This document shows, piece by piece, positions 1-9,183 of a DNA stretch of 33,068 nt (position 1 is the stretch's first letter; each line of letters starts with the position of its first letter). Position numbers and translations under genes: made by a program. The stretch comes from Hyphomicrobiales bacterium (GTDB taxonomy: Bacteria; Pseudomonadota; Alphaproteobacteria; Rhizobiales; HXMU1428-3), in contig JAEPQF010000019.1 in assembly GCA_017640685.1 (NCBI GenBank), positions 4,338-37,405 of the forward strand, in the 5' to 3' direction. Below the pieces are notes generated by a model that worked only from the letters and a program-made list of their open reading frames with translations, was not told the origin of the DNA and ran no database searches.

Positions 1-98
1 AACATCGATTTGGAGATGTTGGGCGAAGTGAAGTTCGACGAGAAACTGTTCTCAAAGCGCTTGAACTTGGCCTTTCTGCACTTCAAGTTCAAAGCTGA
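1..98 (+). CDS. cinA: CinA-family protein, C-terminal end only (partial)
   Basis: The third plus-strand frame is open from the window edge for 31 codons and stops with TGA at 96-98. The peptide begins HRFGDVGRSEVRRETVLKAL, which resembles the extreme C-terminus of the CinA / nicotinamide-nucleotide amidohydrolase (PncC) family, where an F-x-G-D-(I/V)-G-R segment precedes a final helix. In Hyphomicrobiales a cinA-like gene commonly lies beside coq10 and lipA, and that fits here. It converges with the coq10-like gene with an 11-base gap. The family deamidates NMN in pyridine nucleotide recycling. Only the tail is visible, so catalytic residues cannot be checked. Another frame is also open across the edge but its peptide looks like nothing known. 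Confidence 0.65.
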   Translation, partial: HRFGDVGRSEVRRETVLKALELGLSALQVQS

Positions 99-109
99 GG
101 GATATAATT

Positions 110-577
110 TTAAGAGATTTGAGAGCGTTTCTTTAAGGTATCTGCTCTATTTTCAAAGCTTTTTGAATAGGTTCTGAAGGCTTTATCAAACATGCCGCCT
201 AAGAGCTTTTCCATCATCCAGTTTTTAAATTCATACTCAATTGAAAAATGAATATCTGTGCTTGTTTCTGTAACAGGTACGAAGCGCCATTTGTTTTTCA
301 TAAATTTAAATGGACCGTTAATGTTTTCTGAGGTGATGATTTTTGCCTCTTTATCAAGAGTGACTTTTGAGCGGAACACTTCTTTAATCGCTTTATAGCC
401 AACAGTCATGTCGGCCTCCAGAACCTCAATTACTTCGCTTTCTGAATTGTTTTTAGAAATGATTTTTAGGTCTTCGCAAAGGTCTAAGAATTCAGGGTAT
501 TTTTCGACATCAGCAACGATTGCGTACATGACATCGCAGTCATGTTGTACACGGTGAACTGTTTCAAACTTTGGCAT
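110..577 (-). CDS. COQ10/RatA-like SRPBCC (START-type) ubiquinone-binding protein
   Basis: A 155-residue protein starting MPKFETVHRVQHDCDVMYAI and continuing VADVEKYPEFLDLCEDL, the usual opening of the COQ10/RatA (polyketide cyclase-like) family: a short strand, then the helix with VxDVExYPEF. The middle carries V-x-A-D-M-T-V-G-Y-K, and the C-terminal helix begins near residue 120 (ENWMMEKLLGGMFDKAF-like). Length is typical. The family forms a hydrophobic helix-grip pocket; eukaryotic COQ10 members bind coenzyme Q and help respiratory electron transfer. The E. coli homologue RatA was described as a ribosome-associated toxin, so that annotation is also met. It lies 65 bases downstream of lipA on the same strand and is probably cotranscribed with it. 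Confidence 0.85.
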   Translation of the reverse strand: MPKFETVHRVQHDCDVMYAIVADVEKYPEFLDLCEDLKIISKNNSESEVIEVLEADMTVGYKAIKEVFRSKVTLDKEAKIITSENINGPFKFMKNKWRFVPVTETSTDIHFSIEYEFKNWMMEKLLGGMFDKAFRTYSKSFENRADTLKKRSQIS

Positions 578-642
578 ATGTAGATCTTTAAAATGTCAGG
601 TTCATTGATTTTAAAATTAAAAATCAAAGCTTTCTAACATCA

Positions 643-1629
643 TTAGTTCATTGCACCAACTTTTTTAGCTCTTGCTTGTTTTAGATCTTCAAAATCTTCA
701 CCGGCATGATGAGACGAACGTGTTAGAGGTGTGCACGACGCCTTTAAGAACCCTTTTGAATAAGCCATTTGTTCAAGAGATTTAAATTCTTCTGGTGTGA
801 GGAATTTTGCAATTGGCGCGTGTTTTAATGTTGGCTGTAAATATTGGCCAATTGTGATGAAGTCAACATCAGCGGTTCTAAGGTCATCCATAAGCTGGAG
901 GATTTCTTTTCTCTCTTCTCCAAGGCCAACCATAATGCCTGACTTTGTAAAGATCATTGGATCTAGCTCTTTTACTCTTTGTAAAAGGCGAATGGAGTGA
1001 AAATAGCGGGCGCCGGGGCGAATATCTAAATAAAGGCGTGGAACGGTTTCTAAGTTGTGGTTAAAGACATCTGGTTTGGCGTCTACGACAACTTCTAGTG
1101 CGCCCTCTTTACGCAAGAAATCTGGTGTTAGAATTTCAATGCTTGTTGTAGGTGCTGCTTTTCTAATTGATGTTATCACTTCAGCGAAATGCTTCGCCCC
1201 TCCGTCTGCCAAGTCATCTCTGTCAACTGATGTAATCACAACATGATTGAGACCTAATGTTGCGACAGCGTCTGCCACCCTATTTGGTTCTTCTTTGTCT
1301 AGTGCTAATGGTAGACCGGTTCTTACATTACAAAAGGCGCATGCTCTTGTGCAAATTTCTCCCATGATCATCATGGTGGCGTGGCGCTTTTCCCAGCATT
1401 CACCAATATTAGGGCATGCTGCTTCTTCGCAAACTGTTGTTAGCTTATGCTCTTTGACGATGTTTTTTGTGGTTTGATAATCTTTTGAGCCAGGTGCTTT
1501 AACGCGGATCCAATCTGGCTTTCTCAAGGGGGTTGAAACCGGATTATTGCGCTTTTCTGGATGGCGTAATTGTTGTGATTTAGCAGTTGTTTTCGTTTGC
1601 TGCTTTGTGTTGTCTATAAGAGTTACCAT
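643..1629 (-). CDS. lipA: Lipoyl synthase (radical SAM)
   Basis: A 328-residue LipA, which inserts two sulfurs into the octanoyl chain on lipoyl domains. Both iron-sulfur cluster motifs are intact: the auxiliary-cluster motif C-x4-C-x5-C ([12 protein letters not shown]) and the radical SAM motif C-x3-C-x2-C (CTRACAFC). The C-terminal RSSHHAGE holds the conserved Ser that ligates the auxiliary cluster. An in-frame TTG three codons upstream (1638) is possible, but it sits only about 3 bases from the GAAGGA Shine-Dalgarno, while the ATG at 1629 has a workable spacing of about 11, so I chose the ATG. The neighbouring pdh operon encodes its lipoyl-protein substrates; in this genome two acyltransferase genes separate them. 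Confidence 0.96.
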   Translation of the reverse strand: MVTLIDNTKQQTKTTAKSQQLRHPEKRNNPVSTPLRKPDWIRVKAPGSKDYQTTKNIVKEHKLTTVCEEAACPNIGECWEKRHATMMIMGEICTRACAFCNVRTGLPLALDKEEPNRVADAVATLGLNHVVITSVDRDDLADGGAKHFAEVITSIRKAAPTTSIEILTPDFLRKEGALEVVVDAKPDVFNHNLETVPRLYLDIRPGARYFHSIRLLQRVKELDPMIFTKSGIMVGLGEERKEILQLMDDLRTADVDFITIGQYLQPTLKHAPIAKFLTPEEFKSLEQMAYSKGFLKASCTPLTRSSHHAGEDFEDLKQARAKKVGAMN

Positions 1630-1709
1630 CCGAGGCAATCATCCTTCATTATGAGCATTTCAGGGCGCTTAGCTTCAATCAAATTTTATTTTATAGATTT
1701 TGTAATTTT

Positions 1710-1736
1710 GCTAAGACTTATAGTTTATAAGTTAGC
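1710..1736. promoter_or_regulatory. Imperfect palindrome in the lipA/acyltransferase divergent promoter region
   Basis: Arms ACTTATA (1716-1722) and TATAAGT (1726-1732) are perfect complements around a 3-base centre. Past a two-base bulge, the outer arms GCTA (1710-1713) and TAGC (1733-1736) also match. It lies in the 176 bases between two divergent starts (1629 and 1806), which is where an operator would sit. No regulator can be named. Confidence 0.35.
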
Positions 1737-1805
1737 TAATTAATATCAGCTTTTGGGCCTAATGGCTATAAAACTTGTGCCTAAAGTCGTATTTTGAGAG
1801 TTTTT

Positions 1806-2873
1806 ATGAGTACAATTTCTTCTTTGATGGATGGTCGAAATAATAATTTTAACCTCCTGCGCTTATTGGCAGCTTTTTTCATAGCTTATTACCATTGCTA
1901 TTTTATGGTGCTGGGCCCAGCGATGGATGAAAAGGTATATATTGGCCTTTATGAACTTAGCCAAATTGCTCTTAATTTCTTTTTTATCACAAGTGGGTTT
2001 TTAATTGCGCTTAGCTTTACCAGGCGGGCTTCGCTTTTCTCATATTGTATTGCGCGGATTTTAAGGCTTATTCCTGGTGTTTTTGTTCTCTCGCTCCTTA
2101 TCTGTTTTGTCATGGGACCTTTGGTGACAAATGTTTCACTTAGCTCTTATTTCACTTCCTTTGATACATGGGTTTATGTGCCACTTACCACTGCTTTGCA
2201 GCCAGATAGAATGTTGCCTGGTGTGTTTTCTGAAAACATTAATCAACATGAAATTGATTCAGCTTTATGGACACTGCGCTATGAGATGATTTGTTATGTG
2301 GGTTTAGCGGCGCTGGGTTTGCTTGGGCTTTTAACTGATCGGGTTAAATTTGGCTTGGTTGCTCTTGGCTTGTTGGTTGTTTTTCTCCTAGTGACTTTTT
2401 TAACGCCTCTGCGGGAGATTGCAGCATTTAACCATCTAGTTCATTTTGGTTTGAGTTTCTTTATTGGAACGATGGCATTTGTTTATAAGGATAAGGTTCC
2501 TCTGCATTGGGGGATTGCCGCTTCATCTGTCGTGATAGCTTTTCTTATGTATGTCTATTTACCGCGTTCGGTTGCTGAGCCTTTTGTGATTTTAGCTACG
2601 GCTTATTGTGTATTTTGGTTAGCTTATGTGCCACGAGGGTTTTTATTAGAGTTTAATAAACTCGGTGATTATTCTTATGGTGTTTACATTTACCACTACC
2701 CTATCGAGCAGTTGTTGATGCAATTTGTCGGCGGTTACACTCCATTAACTTTGTTTTTAACTACCTTACCTCTTAGTTTAATTTGTGCGGTAGTTTCATG
2801 GACCTTGATTGAAAAGCCAAGTTTAGCGCTTGTGCCAAAATTAAAGAGAACTGCAGTTGCACAACCAGGTTAA
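1806..2873 (+). CDS. Acyltransferase 3 (OafA/YrhL-type) membrane protein, copy 1
   Basis: A 355-residue integral membrane protein with about ten hydrophobic segments. The N-terminal MDGRNNNFNLLRLLAAFFIA, then YYHCY in the first membrane helix, match the acyltransferase-3 family, in which that His and the nearby Arg are needed to move acetyl or other acyl groups onto sugars. An LWTLRYEM motif lies near the middle and a YSYGVYIYHYPIEQ segment near the C-terminus. There is no SGNH domain after the membrane part, so this is the short form. An in-frame TTG at 1794 exists; I chose the ATG at 1806, which follows GAGAG. The gene is followed after 11 bases by a paralogue. The likely substrates are surface polysaccharide or LPS sugars, but no glycan genes are nearby to fix the target. 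Confidence 0.87.
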   Translation: MSTISSLMDGRNNNFNLLRLLAAFFIAYYHCYFMVLGPAMDEKVYIGLYELSQIALNFFFITSGFLIALSFTRRASLFSYCIARILRLIPGVFVLSLLICFVMGPLVTNVSLSSYFTSFDTWVYVPLTTALQPDRMLPGVFSENINQHEIDSALWTLRYEMICYVGLAALGLLGLLTDRVKFGLVALGLLVVFLLVTFLTPLREIAAFNHLVHFGLSFFIGTMAFVYKDKVPLHWGIAASSVVIAFLMYVYLPRSVAEPFVILATAYCVFWLAYVPRGFLLEFNKLGDYSYGVYIYHYPIEQLLMQFVGGYTPLTLFLTTLPLSLICAVVSWTLIEKPSLALVPKLKRTAVAQPG

Positions 2874-2884
2874 TTGTTATTGAG

Positions 2885-3988
2885 ATGAGTTCGTCACTTA
2901 CCTTAAAACCATCATTACTCTCTTACATGGAGGGGAGGAATAATAATTTTAATTTGCTCCGCATGCTTGGTGCATTAACGATTATGTTTGCTCATGCGAT
3001 GTTTATCACCATTGGTGACGATATTAATTTTGAAACTTACCCGGTTAAGTACACCCTTGGCATCACAACACTTAATTTGTTTTTTGTGCTCTCTGGTATG
3101 TTAGTGACAGCGAGTTGGATGAAGCATTCTGATGTGATCACTTATAGTGTCTCTCGCATTATGCGGATTCTGCCTGGGTTAATGGTGGTCTCTTTTGTGC
3201 TTCCCTTTATTTTAGGGCCTTTAGTGACCAAACTTTCTTTAGCGGATTATTTTTCTGACATTCGAGTTTGGCTTTATTGGCCGGTGACCTCTTTGCTTCA
3301 CCCGGACATGACTTTACCTGGTGTTTATGAGGGGATGCCAAATGATGCTGAAGTTAACGCGCCCTTATGGACCCTTCGTTATGAGGCTGTGCTTTATGCT
3401 GGGGTTGCGTTTATTGGATTGTTTGGTTGGCTCAATGTGCGCTCTCGCTTTTTACTTTTCGCAGGCGTTGCTCTTGGTGTTTATTTTGGCGTGACCTATT
3501 TAACGAACTTGCGGTCAATTGCTGCGATTGATCATCTTATGCATTTTGGTTATGCGTTTTTGGTCGGCAGTGCATTTCATATATTCAGGGATAAAGTGCC
3601 GCTTGATCTCCGGTTAGGGTTTATTGGACTTGGCATTGCGCTCTTAATTGTTTGGCAATTTGGTTTGGAGACGGGGGAGTTTTTACTTATTCCATCGGCA
3701 GCTATTTTGGGCTGTTGGCTGGCTTATGTGCCTGGCGGTGTTATTCGCTATTATAATGGGCTTGGGGATTATTCTTATGGGCTTTATATTTGGCATTACC
3801 CGATTGAACAATTGGTCTGCCAAATTTATGGCACCATTACAGCCTCACATTTGTTTTTGGTGAGTTTACCTTTTGCTTTGTCGGCTGCTATTCTTTCTTG
3901 GCATTTTATAGAACGCCCTGCTCTTGTGAGCATAAAGTCAATTGTTCGGGTGTTAAAATCTTTTCAAGCTAAGGGCATTAAGTTGTAA
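2885..3988 (+). CDS. Acyltransferase 3 (OafA/YrhL-type) membrane protein, copy 2
   Basis: A 367-residue paralogue of the preceding gene. It shares the opening MEGRNNNFNLLRMLGAL, a histidine in helix 1 (FAHAMF), the PGVYEG...APLWTLRYEAVLYAG region, the A-(I/A)-(D/F)-(H)-L-(M/V)-H-F-G motif, and YSYGLYIWHYPIEQL near the C-terminus. The two proteins line up along their whole length with similar spacing, which points to a tandem duplication followed by divergence. The ATG at 2885 is 11 bases after the previous stop, so the two are probably cotranscribed and perhaps translationally coupled. A strong hairpin terminator follows. Role inferred: O-acylation of an extracellular or periplasmic glycan, perhaps with a substrate or positional specificity different from copy 1. 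Confidence 0.87.
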   Translation: MSSSLTLKPSLLSYMEGRNNNFNLLRMLGALTIMFAHAMFITIGDDINFETYPVKYTLGITTLNLFFVLSGMLVTASWMKHSDVITYSVSRIMRILPGLMVVSFVLPFILGPLVTKLSLADYFSDIRVWLYWPVTSLLHPDMTLPGVYEGMPNDAEVNAPLWTLRYEAVLYAGVAFIGLFGWLNVRSRFLLFAGVALGVYFGVTYLTNLRSIAAIDHLMHFGYAFLVGSAFHIFRDKVPLDLRLGFIGLGIALLIVWQFGLETGEFLLIPSAAILGCWLAYVPGGVIRYYNGLGDYSYGLYIWHYPIEQLVCQIYGTITASHLFLVSLPFALSAAILSWHFIERPALVSIKSIVRVLKSFQAKGIKL

Positions 3989-4004
3989 TTGGCTTTAAAT
4001 TAAA

Positions 4005-4037
4005 AAAAGCTGCAGGATATTTCATCTTGCAGCTTTT
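4005..4037. terminator. Bidirectional intrinsic terminator between the acyltransferase pair and lpd
   Basis: A 14-bp stem with one G-U pair: AAAAGCTGCAGGAT (4005-4018) against ATCTTGCAGCTTTT (4024-4037), loop of five bases. A-rich flanks on the left and T-rich on the right let it serve both convergent transcripts. Confidence 0.85.
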
Positions 4038-4058
4038 GTTATTGTTCTTTTTTAGGGG

Positions 4059-5453
4059 TTAGAAATGAAGCGCTCTACCATAAGCATCGAGCACACTTTC
4101 ATGCATCATTTCTGAAAGGGTTGGATGAGGGAAGACCGTTTCCATTAACTCATGCTCAGTTGTCTCTAGCCCCATGGCAACGGCATAGCCTTGAATGAGT
4201 TCAGTGACTTCCGCACCGATCATATGAGCGCCTAAAAGCTCGCCTGTTTTGGCATCAAATATGGTTTTGACCATGCCATCAGGTTCACCCAGCGCCAAAG
4301 CTTTACCGTTTGCTTGGAAAGGAAATCTACCCACTTTTAGTTTGTGACCTTTTTCCTTGGCTTGATCTTCTGTTAAACCAACAGAGGCGATTTGCGGCGT
4401 TGTGTAAGTACAACCTGGGATGAGATTGCCGTCTAAAGGTTTCACCTTATGGCCAGCAATCGTTTCCACTGCAATGATAGCTTCGTGACTTGCTTTGTGG
4501 GCGAGCCAAGGTGGGTTAGTCACATCTCCAATCGCAAAGATATTTGCGACATTGGTTTTGCCCCATCCATCTGTTTTGATGAAGCCACGATCAAGCTCAA
4601 GCCCCAAGGCTTCTAGACCGATATTTTCAACATTTGGTGTGATGCCAACGGCAGTGATGACACGATCAAACGTTTCAGTGGTAGTTTTGCCCCCCTTTCC
4701 TTCGATGGTCAGAGAGATGTCATTTTTACCTGGCTTTGTTTCTTTCACGCTTGATTGCGTGAGAATGTTAATGCCAGACTTTTTAAAGGCTTTTAATGCA
4801 AAGTCTGAAATTTCAGCATCTTCAGCGGGAACAATGCGATCTGCAAGTTCAACGATGGTGACTTCAGCGCCAAGAGCATTGTAAAAGTTTGCAAACTCAA
4901 CACCAATAGCACCTGAGCCGATGACGCAAAGTCTTTTTGGCATGACATCCGGCATCAATGCTTCACGGTAGGCCCAAATATATTTACCATCAGGTTCTAG
5001 ACCAGGTAAATTACGGGCTCGGGCGCCCGTTCCGATGATGATATTTTTCGCCTTGACGGTTTGATCACCTTTTTCAGTTTTTACAATAAGGCTTTTGTCT
5101 TTAGCTATCGCTGCTTCGCCTTCAATGACTTCAATTTTGTTTTTCTTCATCAAGTAAGAAACGCCGCCTGTTAGTTTTTCAGAGACTTTTCTTGACCGTT
5201 TGATGATGGCATCAAAATCAAATTTTACACCTTCGACTGAAATGCCAAATTCATCAGCATGTTTGATGGTTGAATAGATTTCAGCTGAACGAAGCAATGC
5301 TTTGGTGGGGATACAGCCCCAGTTTAAGCAAATGCCTCCTAAATTTTCACGCTCGATTAAAACGGGCTTTAGGCCAAGTTGTGCTGCGCGAATAGCGGCC
5401 ACATAACCGCCAGGTCCGCCGCCTATTATTGCGACGTCGTATATTGTGCTCAT
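4059..5453 (-). CDS. lpd: Dihydrolipoyl dehydrogenase (PDH E3)
   Basis: A 464-residue flavoprotein that reoxidises dihydrolipoyl groups of PdhC using FAD and NAD+. The N-terminal FAD-binding motif is GGGPGGYVAA, the redox-active disulfide is in GGICLNWGCIPTKA (two Cys four residues apart), the NAD-binding motif is GSGAIGVEFA near residue 180, and the second FAD motif is NIFAIGDV. The C-terminal dimer interface has FPHPTLSEMMHES, which holds the catalytic His-Glu pair. It is the last gene of pdhA-pdhB-pdhC-lpd, 27 bases after pdhC. Full length and intact. Confidence 0.97.
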   Translation of the reverse strand: MSTIYDVAIIGGGPGGYVAAIRAAQLGLKPVLIERENLGGICLNWGCIPTKALLRSAEIYSTIKHADEFGISVEGVKFDFDAIIKRSRKVSEKLTGGVSYLMKKNKIEVIEGEAAIAKDKSLIVKTEKGDQTVKAKNIIIGTGARARNLPGLEPDGKYIWAYREALMPDVMPKRLCVIGSGAIGVEFANFYNALGAEVTIVELADRIVPAEDAEISDFALKAFKKSGINILTQSSVKETKPGKNDISLTIEGKGGKTTTETFDRVITAVGITPNVENIGLEALGLELDRGFIKTDGWGKTNVANIFAIGDVTNPPWLAHKASHEAIIAVETIAGHKVKPLDGNLIPGCTYTTPQIASVGLTEDQAKEKGHKLKVGRFPFQANGKALALGEPDGMVKTIFDAKTGELLGAHMIGAEVTELIQGYAVAMGLETTEHELMETVFPHPTLSEMMHESVLDAYGRALHF

Positions 5454-5480
5454 TTTATTTTTTCCTTAATACCAACATCG

Positions 5481-6806
5481 TTAAACCAACATAGTGACAG
5501 GGTCTTCGATATAACCTTTAAATGCGCCAAGTAATTCAGCGCCTAAGGCTCCATCAACCACACGGTGATCGCAAGAGAGCGTCACAGACATAACGGTGCG
5601 TGGTTCGACTTTGTCTTCAACGATGGTTGGTCGGCGCTCACCAGCACCTACAGCCAAAATTGTTGATTGAGGAGGATTGATCACCGCATCAAACTTTTTG
5701 ATACCGAACATACCGAGGTTTGAGATTGAGGTTGTGCCACCGGTATATTCATGTGGTGCAAGCTTTTTAGAGCGTGCTCTAAAGGCAAGGTCTTTCATTT
5801 CATTTGAAATTTCTGACAGTGTTTTTAACTCACAATGACGGATAACCGGTGTGAATAATCCACCTTCAACGGCAACAGCGACTGAGACATCTGACCTTTT
5901 ATGGCGCAGAATACCTTGTGTTGACCATGTTGCATTTGCATCTGGCACTTGCTGTAGGGCTAGACCCATAGCCTTGATGATGAAATCATTTACAGAGATT
6001 TTAAATGCGCCTGGGCCTTCTTTTGGAGATTGGTCATTTAACCGCTTGCGGGCATCAAGAAGACTGTCCAATTCGCAATCAATTGTAAGGTAGAAGTGCG
6101 GAATGGTTGATTTGGCAACAGTTAGTCGCTCTGCAACCGTTTTGCGCATATTATCTAGGGGTACTAGATCATAGCTGCCTTCTTCATAGGTTGCAAAAAT
6201 CTCTTTGTCTGACACTGGAGAAATTGCATGGCCCCCTGTAACAGGTGCGACTTCACCAAGGCTCCGTGTAACAGCTGTTCCCTCTGGTGCGCCTTCAAGG
6301 TCTGCTTTTATGATGCGCCCGTTTGGCCCGGTGCCTTTGATAGCAGAAAGATCAATGTTTTTCTGACTAGCGATCCGTTTTGCAAGGGGGGATGCGATGA
6401 TACGTCCATTTGCATTGCTTTGAGGTGCATTTGCCGTTTTTGGTGCTGCTGGTGTTTCAGAAGATGGTTTGGCAACCGGCTTTTCAGCTGTCTCAGTTTT
6501 TTCTTCTGTTACAGGAGCAGCAACTGGGGCAGCTTCCATACTATCTATTGCTGTTTTGTCTTCTCCTTCAAGAAGAAGGACGGCGATTGTTGAATTTACA
6601 GCAACATTTGCTGTGCCTTCTTCGATGGTGATGGAGCCGATGGTTCCTTCATCAACAGCTTCAACTTCCATGGTTGCTTTGTCGGTTTCGATCTCAGCAA
6701 TGACGTCGCCTGAGGAGACTTCATCTCCTTCACTTACGTGCCATTTTGCGAGAGTGCCGACTTCCATTGTTGGGCTTAGTGCCGGCATCAAAATTGGAAT
6801 AGGCAT
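5481..6806 (-). CDS. pdhC: Pyruvate dehydrogenase E2, dihydrolipoyl acetyltransferase
   Basis: A 441-residue E2 with three parts: an N-terminal lipoyl domain (residues 1-80, lipoylated Lys43 in [10 protein letters not shown]), an Ala/Pro/Glu-rich linker, a peripheral subunit-binding domain (about 135-171, ASPLAKRIASQKNIDL...GTGPNGRI), a second linker and the catalytic domain (about 215-441) with SNLGMFG and the active-site CDHRVVDGA. One lipoyl domain is usual for alphaproteobacteria. It forms the core of the PDH complex, passing acetyl from E1 to CoA. The first 50 residues are almost the same as those of PdhB, indicating an ancient shared lipoyl domain. Confidence 0.96.
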   Translation of the reverse strand: MPIPILMPALSPTMEVGTLAKWHVSEGDEVSSGDVIAEIETDKATMEVEAVDEGTIGSITIEEGTANVAVNSTIAVLLLEGEDKTAIDSMEAAPVAAPVTEEKTETAEKPVAKPSSETPAAPKTANAPQSNANGRIIASPLAKRIASQKNIDLSAIKGTGPNGRIIKADLEGAPEGTAVTRSLGEVAPVTGGHAISPVSDKEIFATYEEGSYDLVPLDNMRKTVAERLTVAKSTIPHFYLTIDCELDSLLDARKRLNDQSPKEGPGAFKISVNDFIIKAMGLALQQVPDANATWSTQGILRHKRSDVSVAVAVEGGLFTPVIRHCELKTLSEISNEMKDLAFRARSKKLAPHEYTGGTTSISNLGMFGIKKFDAVINPPQSTILAVGAGERRPTIVEDKVEPRTVMSVTLSCDHRVVDGALGAELLGAFKGYIEDPVTMLV

Positions 6807-6832
6807 TTTGTGCTCTTTCTTTGAAAAATGAT

Positions 6833-8176
6833 TTATGTTCTGTAGGTAACTTTTTTAACTGCTTCCACAATCTGGTTGGTTGTTGGCAAGGCCAAAGCTT
6901 CCAGATTAGCTGCATAAGGCATTGGCACATCGGCGCCGCTGACTTTCAGTGGTGGAGCGTCTAACTCGTCAAATGCGAGGTTTGTTACACTGCTACAAAT
7001 TTCTGATCCGATTGAACAAGTTGGCCAGCCTTCTTCAACAACCACAATGCGATTGGTTTTGCGAAGAGATGTTAGGACCGTATCCATATCCAATGGGCGC
7101 AGAGTTCTTAGATCAATGATCTCAGCACTAATGCCCATTTCTTTAAGTTCAACATCAGCATTTTCGACATATTCAACGCCGCGAGAATAAGAAACGATGG
7201 TGACATCTGTTCCTTGTTGTCTCACATTTGCTTTGCCGATTGGGATGATGTGATCGTCCGTTTCAGGGACGGGGAAGGATTTGCCATATAGAATTTCATT
7301 TTCAAGAAAGACGACCGGGTTAGGGTCTTTAATGGCGGCTTTTAGCAAGCCTTTGGCGTCACTAGCGCTATAAGGTGCGATCACCTTAAGCCCTGGAACT
7401 TGTGCATACCAGGAAGAATAATCCTGACTGTGTTGGGCTGCCACTCTGGAGGCAACACCGTTGGCTCCTCTGAATACAACAGGACAGCGCATTTGCCCAC
7501 CTGACATATAAAGCGTTTTGGCAGCTGAATTGATGATATGATCAATGGCTTGCATCGCAAAGTTGAATGTCATGAATTCAACGATTGGCTTGAGACCTGC
7601 CATACCAGCACCACAAGCGATACCAGCGAACCCATATTCGGTAATTGGCGTATCAATCACTCGTTTTTTACCAAATTCATCAAGTAGGCCTTGTGTGACT
7701 TTATAAGCGCCTTGATATTCGGCGACTTCTTCACCCATCACAAATACACGATCATCAAGACGCATTTCTTCTGCCATGGCATCTCGAAGTGCTTCTCTAA
7801 CTGTGATTTCTACTTGATTGGTAAGGGGGGCTGGTTCTTCTGTCGCAGCGATTATTTCTGTTGTTGGTGTTTCTGCTGCATCTTGGTTGGTTGTGTTTGT
7901 GTTGGTATCTGATATGGCCGTTGCGGCGTCTTCACCTTCACTTAGGATAATGGCAATTGGCGTGTTTACCGCCACATCCATTGATCCTTCTTCAATTAAA
8001 ATTTTGCCAATGGTGCCTTCTTCAACAGATTCAACTTCCATGGTTGCTTTGTCTGTTTCAATTTCGGCTATGACGTCACCAGAGTTTACTTCATCTCCTT
8101 CTGTGACGTGCCATTTGGCGAGATTGCCCTTTTCCATTGTTGGAGAAAGAGCGGGCATTAAAACCTCAATAGGCAT
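6833..8176 (-). CDS. pdhB: Pyruvate dehydrogenase E1 beta with N-terminal lipoyl domain
   Basis: A 447-residue protein, longer than a plain E1 beta because residues 1-80 form a lipoyl domain (Lys43 in [10 protein letters not shown]). An acidic Thr/Ala/Glu linker (about 81-122) follows, then the E1 beta body (about 125-447) with [13 protein letters not shown], the TPP-site segment [18 protein letters not shown], and [10 protein letters not shown]. Lipoyl-E1 beta fusions are known from rhizobia and other alphaproteobacteria, so this is a family trait rather than a novelty. It pairs with PdhA to decarboxylate pyruvate. It lies 23 bases after pdhA and 26 before pdhC. Confidence 0.96.
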   Translation of the reverse strand: MPIEVLMPALSPTMEKGNLAKWHVTEGDEVNSGDVIAEIETDKATMEVESVEEGTIGKILIEEGSMDVAVNTPIAIILSEGEDAATAISDTNTNTTNQDAAETPTTEIIAATEEPAPLTNQVEITVREALRDAMAEEMRLDDRVFVMGEEVAEYQGAYKVTQGLLDEFGKKRVIDTPITEYGFAGIACGAGMAGLKPIVEFMTFNFAMQAIDHIINSAAKTLYMSGGQMRCPVVFRGANGVASRVAAQHSQDYSSWYAQVPGLKVIAPYSASDAKGLLKAAIKDPNPVVFLENEILYGKSFPVPETDDHIIPIGKANVRQQGTDVTIVSYSRGVEYVENADVELKEMGISAEIIDLRTLRPLDMDTVLTSLRKTNRIVVVEEGWPTCSIGSEICSSVTNLAFDELDAPPLKVSGADVPMPYAANLEALALPTTNQIVEAVKKVTYRT

Positions 8177-8199
8177 ATAGTGTCCTAACTTTTATAAAT

Positions 8200-9183
8200 T
8201 CAAGCGGTCTCTTCCAGAAGGATGTCTGTGTAGAGTTCAGACGGATCTGGTTCGGGGGCGGTTTGTGCAAATTCAGCAGCTTCATTCACAATTTTGCGAA
8301 TTTCAGCGTCGATTTGCTTTAAGCCGTCTTCATCAATGTCACCATCATCTAGGATTTTTTCTTTTAATGTGGTGATAGGGTCATGATCCTGGCGCATCTC
8401 GTTCACTTCGTCTCGGCTTCTATATTTAGCCGGATCTGACATTGAGTGACCGCGATAGCGATATGTGATCATTTCTAAGATGAAGGGACCTTTGCCTGAA
8501 CGGGCATGATCGAGAGCTTTGCGCCCTGCTTCCATCACAGCGTCAACATCCATACCATCAACCTGGATGCCAGGAATGTCGAAGCTTAACCCTCTTTGAG
8601 AGAGGTCTGTAGTTGATGAGGCTCGCTCGATACTTGTGCCCATGCCGTATCTGTTATTTTCAATAACGTAGACAACGGGAAGGTTCCAAAGTTTAGCCAT
8701 ATTGAAACTTTCGTAGACTTGGCCCTGGTTTGCAGCGCCGTCTCCGAAATATGCCAATGAGACATTGTTATTTTCACGGTATTTATTCGCAAATGCGAGA
8801 CCTGTTCCTAAAGGAACTTGTGCCCCTACGATTCCGTGTCCACCGTAAAAATGTTTCTCAACTGAGAACATGTGCATTGAACCACCTTTACCGCGTGAGT
8901 AGCCATCTACGCGGCCCGTGAGTTCTGCCATCACGCCATTTGGATCCATGCCAGCTACAAGCATGTGGCCGTGATCGCGATAACCAGTGATAACCTGGTC
9001 ACCTTCAATCATGACAGCGTTCATACCTGTCACGACAGCTTCTTGCCCGATATATAGGTGACAAAAACCACCAATATGGCCCATGCCATATAATTGACCT
9101 GCTTTTTCTTCAAAGCGTCTGATCAATAGCATATCTCGGTACAGATCTTTTTTAGATACTGATTTTTGGGATTTTGAGCTCAT
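8200..9183 (-). CDS. pdhA: Pyruvate dehydrogenase E1 alpha
   Basis: A 327-residue E1 alpha. The thiamine diphosphate motif starts at GDG (residues 147-149) and ends with the Asn pair about 30 residues later (VVYVIENN). LLIRRFEEKAGQLYGMG at the N-terminus and YRYRGHSMSDPAKYRSRDEV (the regulatory-loop region of E1 alpha) are intact. First gene of the PDH operon. Its own ATG (9183) has only a distant GAGG before it, while a consensus AGGAGG further upstream serves a very short ORF whose TGA overlaps this ATG (see the entry at 9180-9215), so translation of pdhA may depend on coupling. The start is supported by the normal N-terminal length. Confidence 0.96.
   Translation of the reverse strand: MSSKSQKSVSKKDLYRDMLLIRRFEEKAGQLYGMGHIGGFCHLYIGQEAVVTGMNAVMIEGDQVITGYRDHGHMLVAGMDPNGVMAELTGRVDGYSRGKGGSMHMFSVEKHFYGGHGIVGAQVPLGTGLAFANKYRENNNVSLAYFGDGAANQGQVYESFNMAKLWNLPVVYVIENNRYGMGTSIERASSTTDLSQRGLSFDIPGIQVDGMDVDAVMEAGRKALDHARSGKGPFILEMITYRYRGHSMSDPAKYRSRDEVNEMRQDHDPITTLKEKILDDGDIDEDGLKQIDAEIRKIVNEAAEFAQTAPEPDPSELYTDILLEETA

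Noticed and set aside
4495-4884. 129-codon open frame opposite lpd
   Set aside because: Antisense shadow of an intact housekeeping gene, with no domain motif and no Shine-Dalgarno.
6469-6831. 120-codon open frame opposite the start of pdhC
   Set aside because: It is the antisense of the lipoyl domain coding region. A frame of the same kind and length lies opposite pdhB (7818-8180), as expected when two similar lipoyl domains are read backwards.
6833-8176. Lipoyl domain on E1 beta as a novel fusion
   Set aside because: This architecture is already known from alphaproteobacterial pdhB genes.
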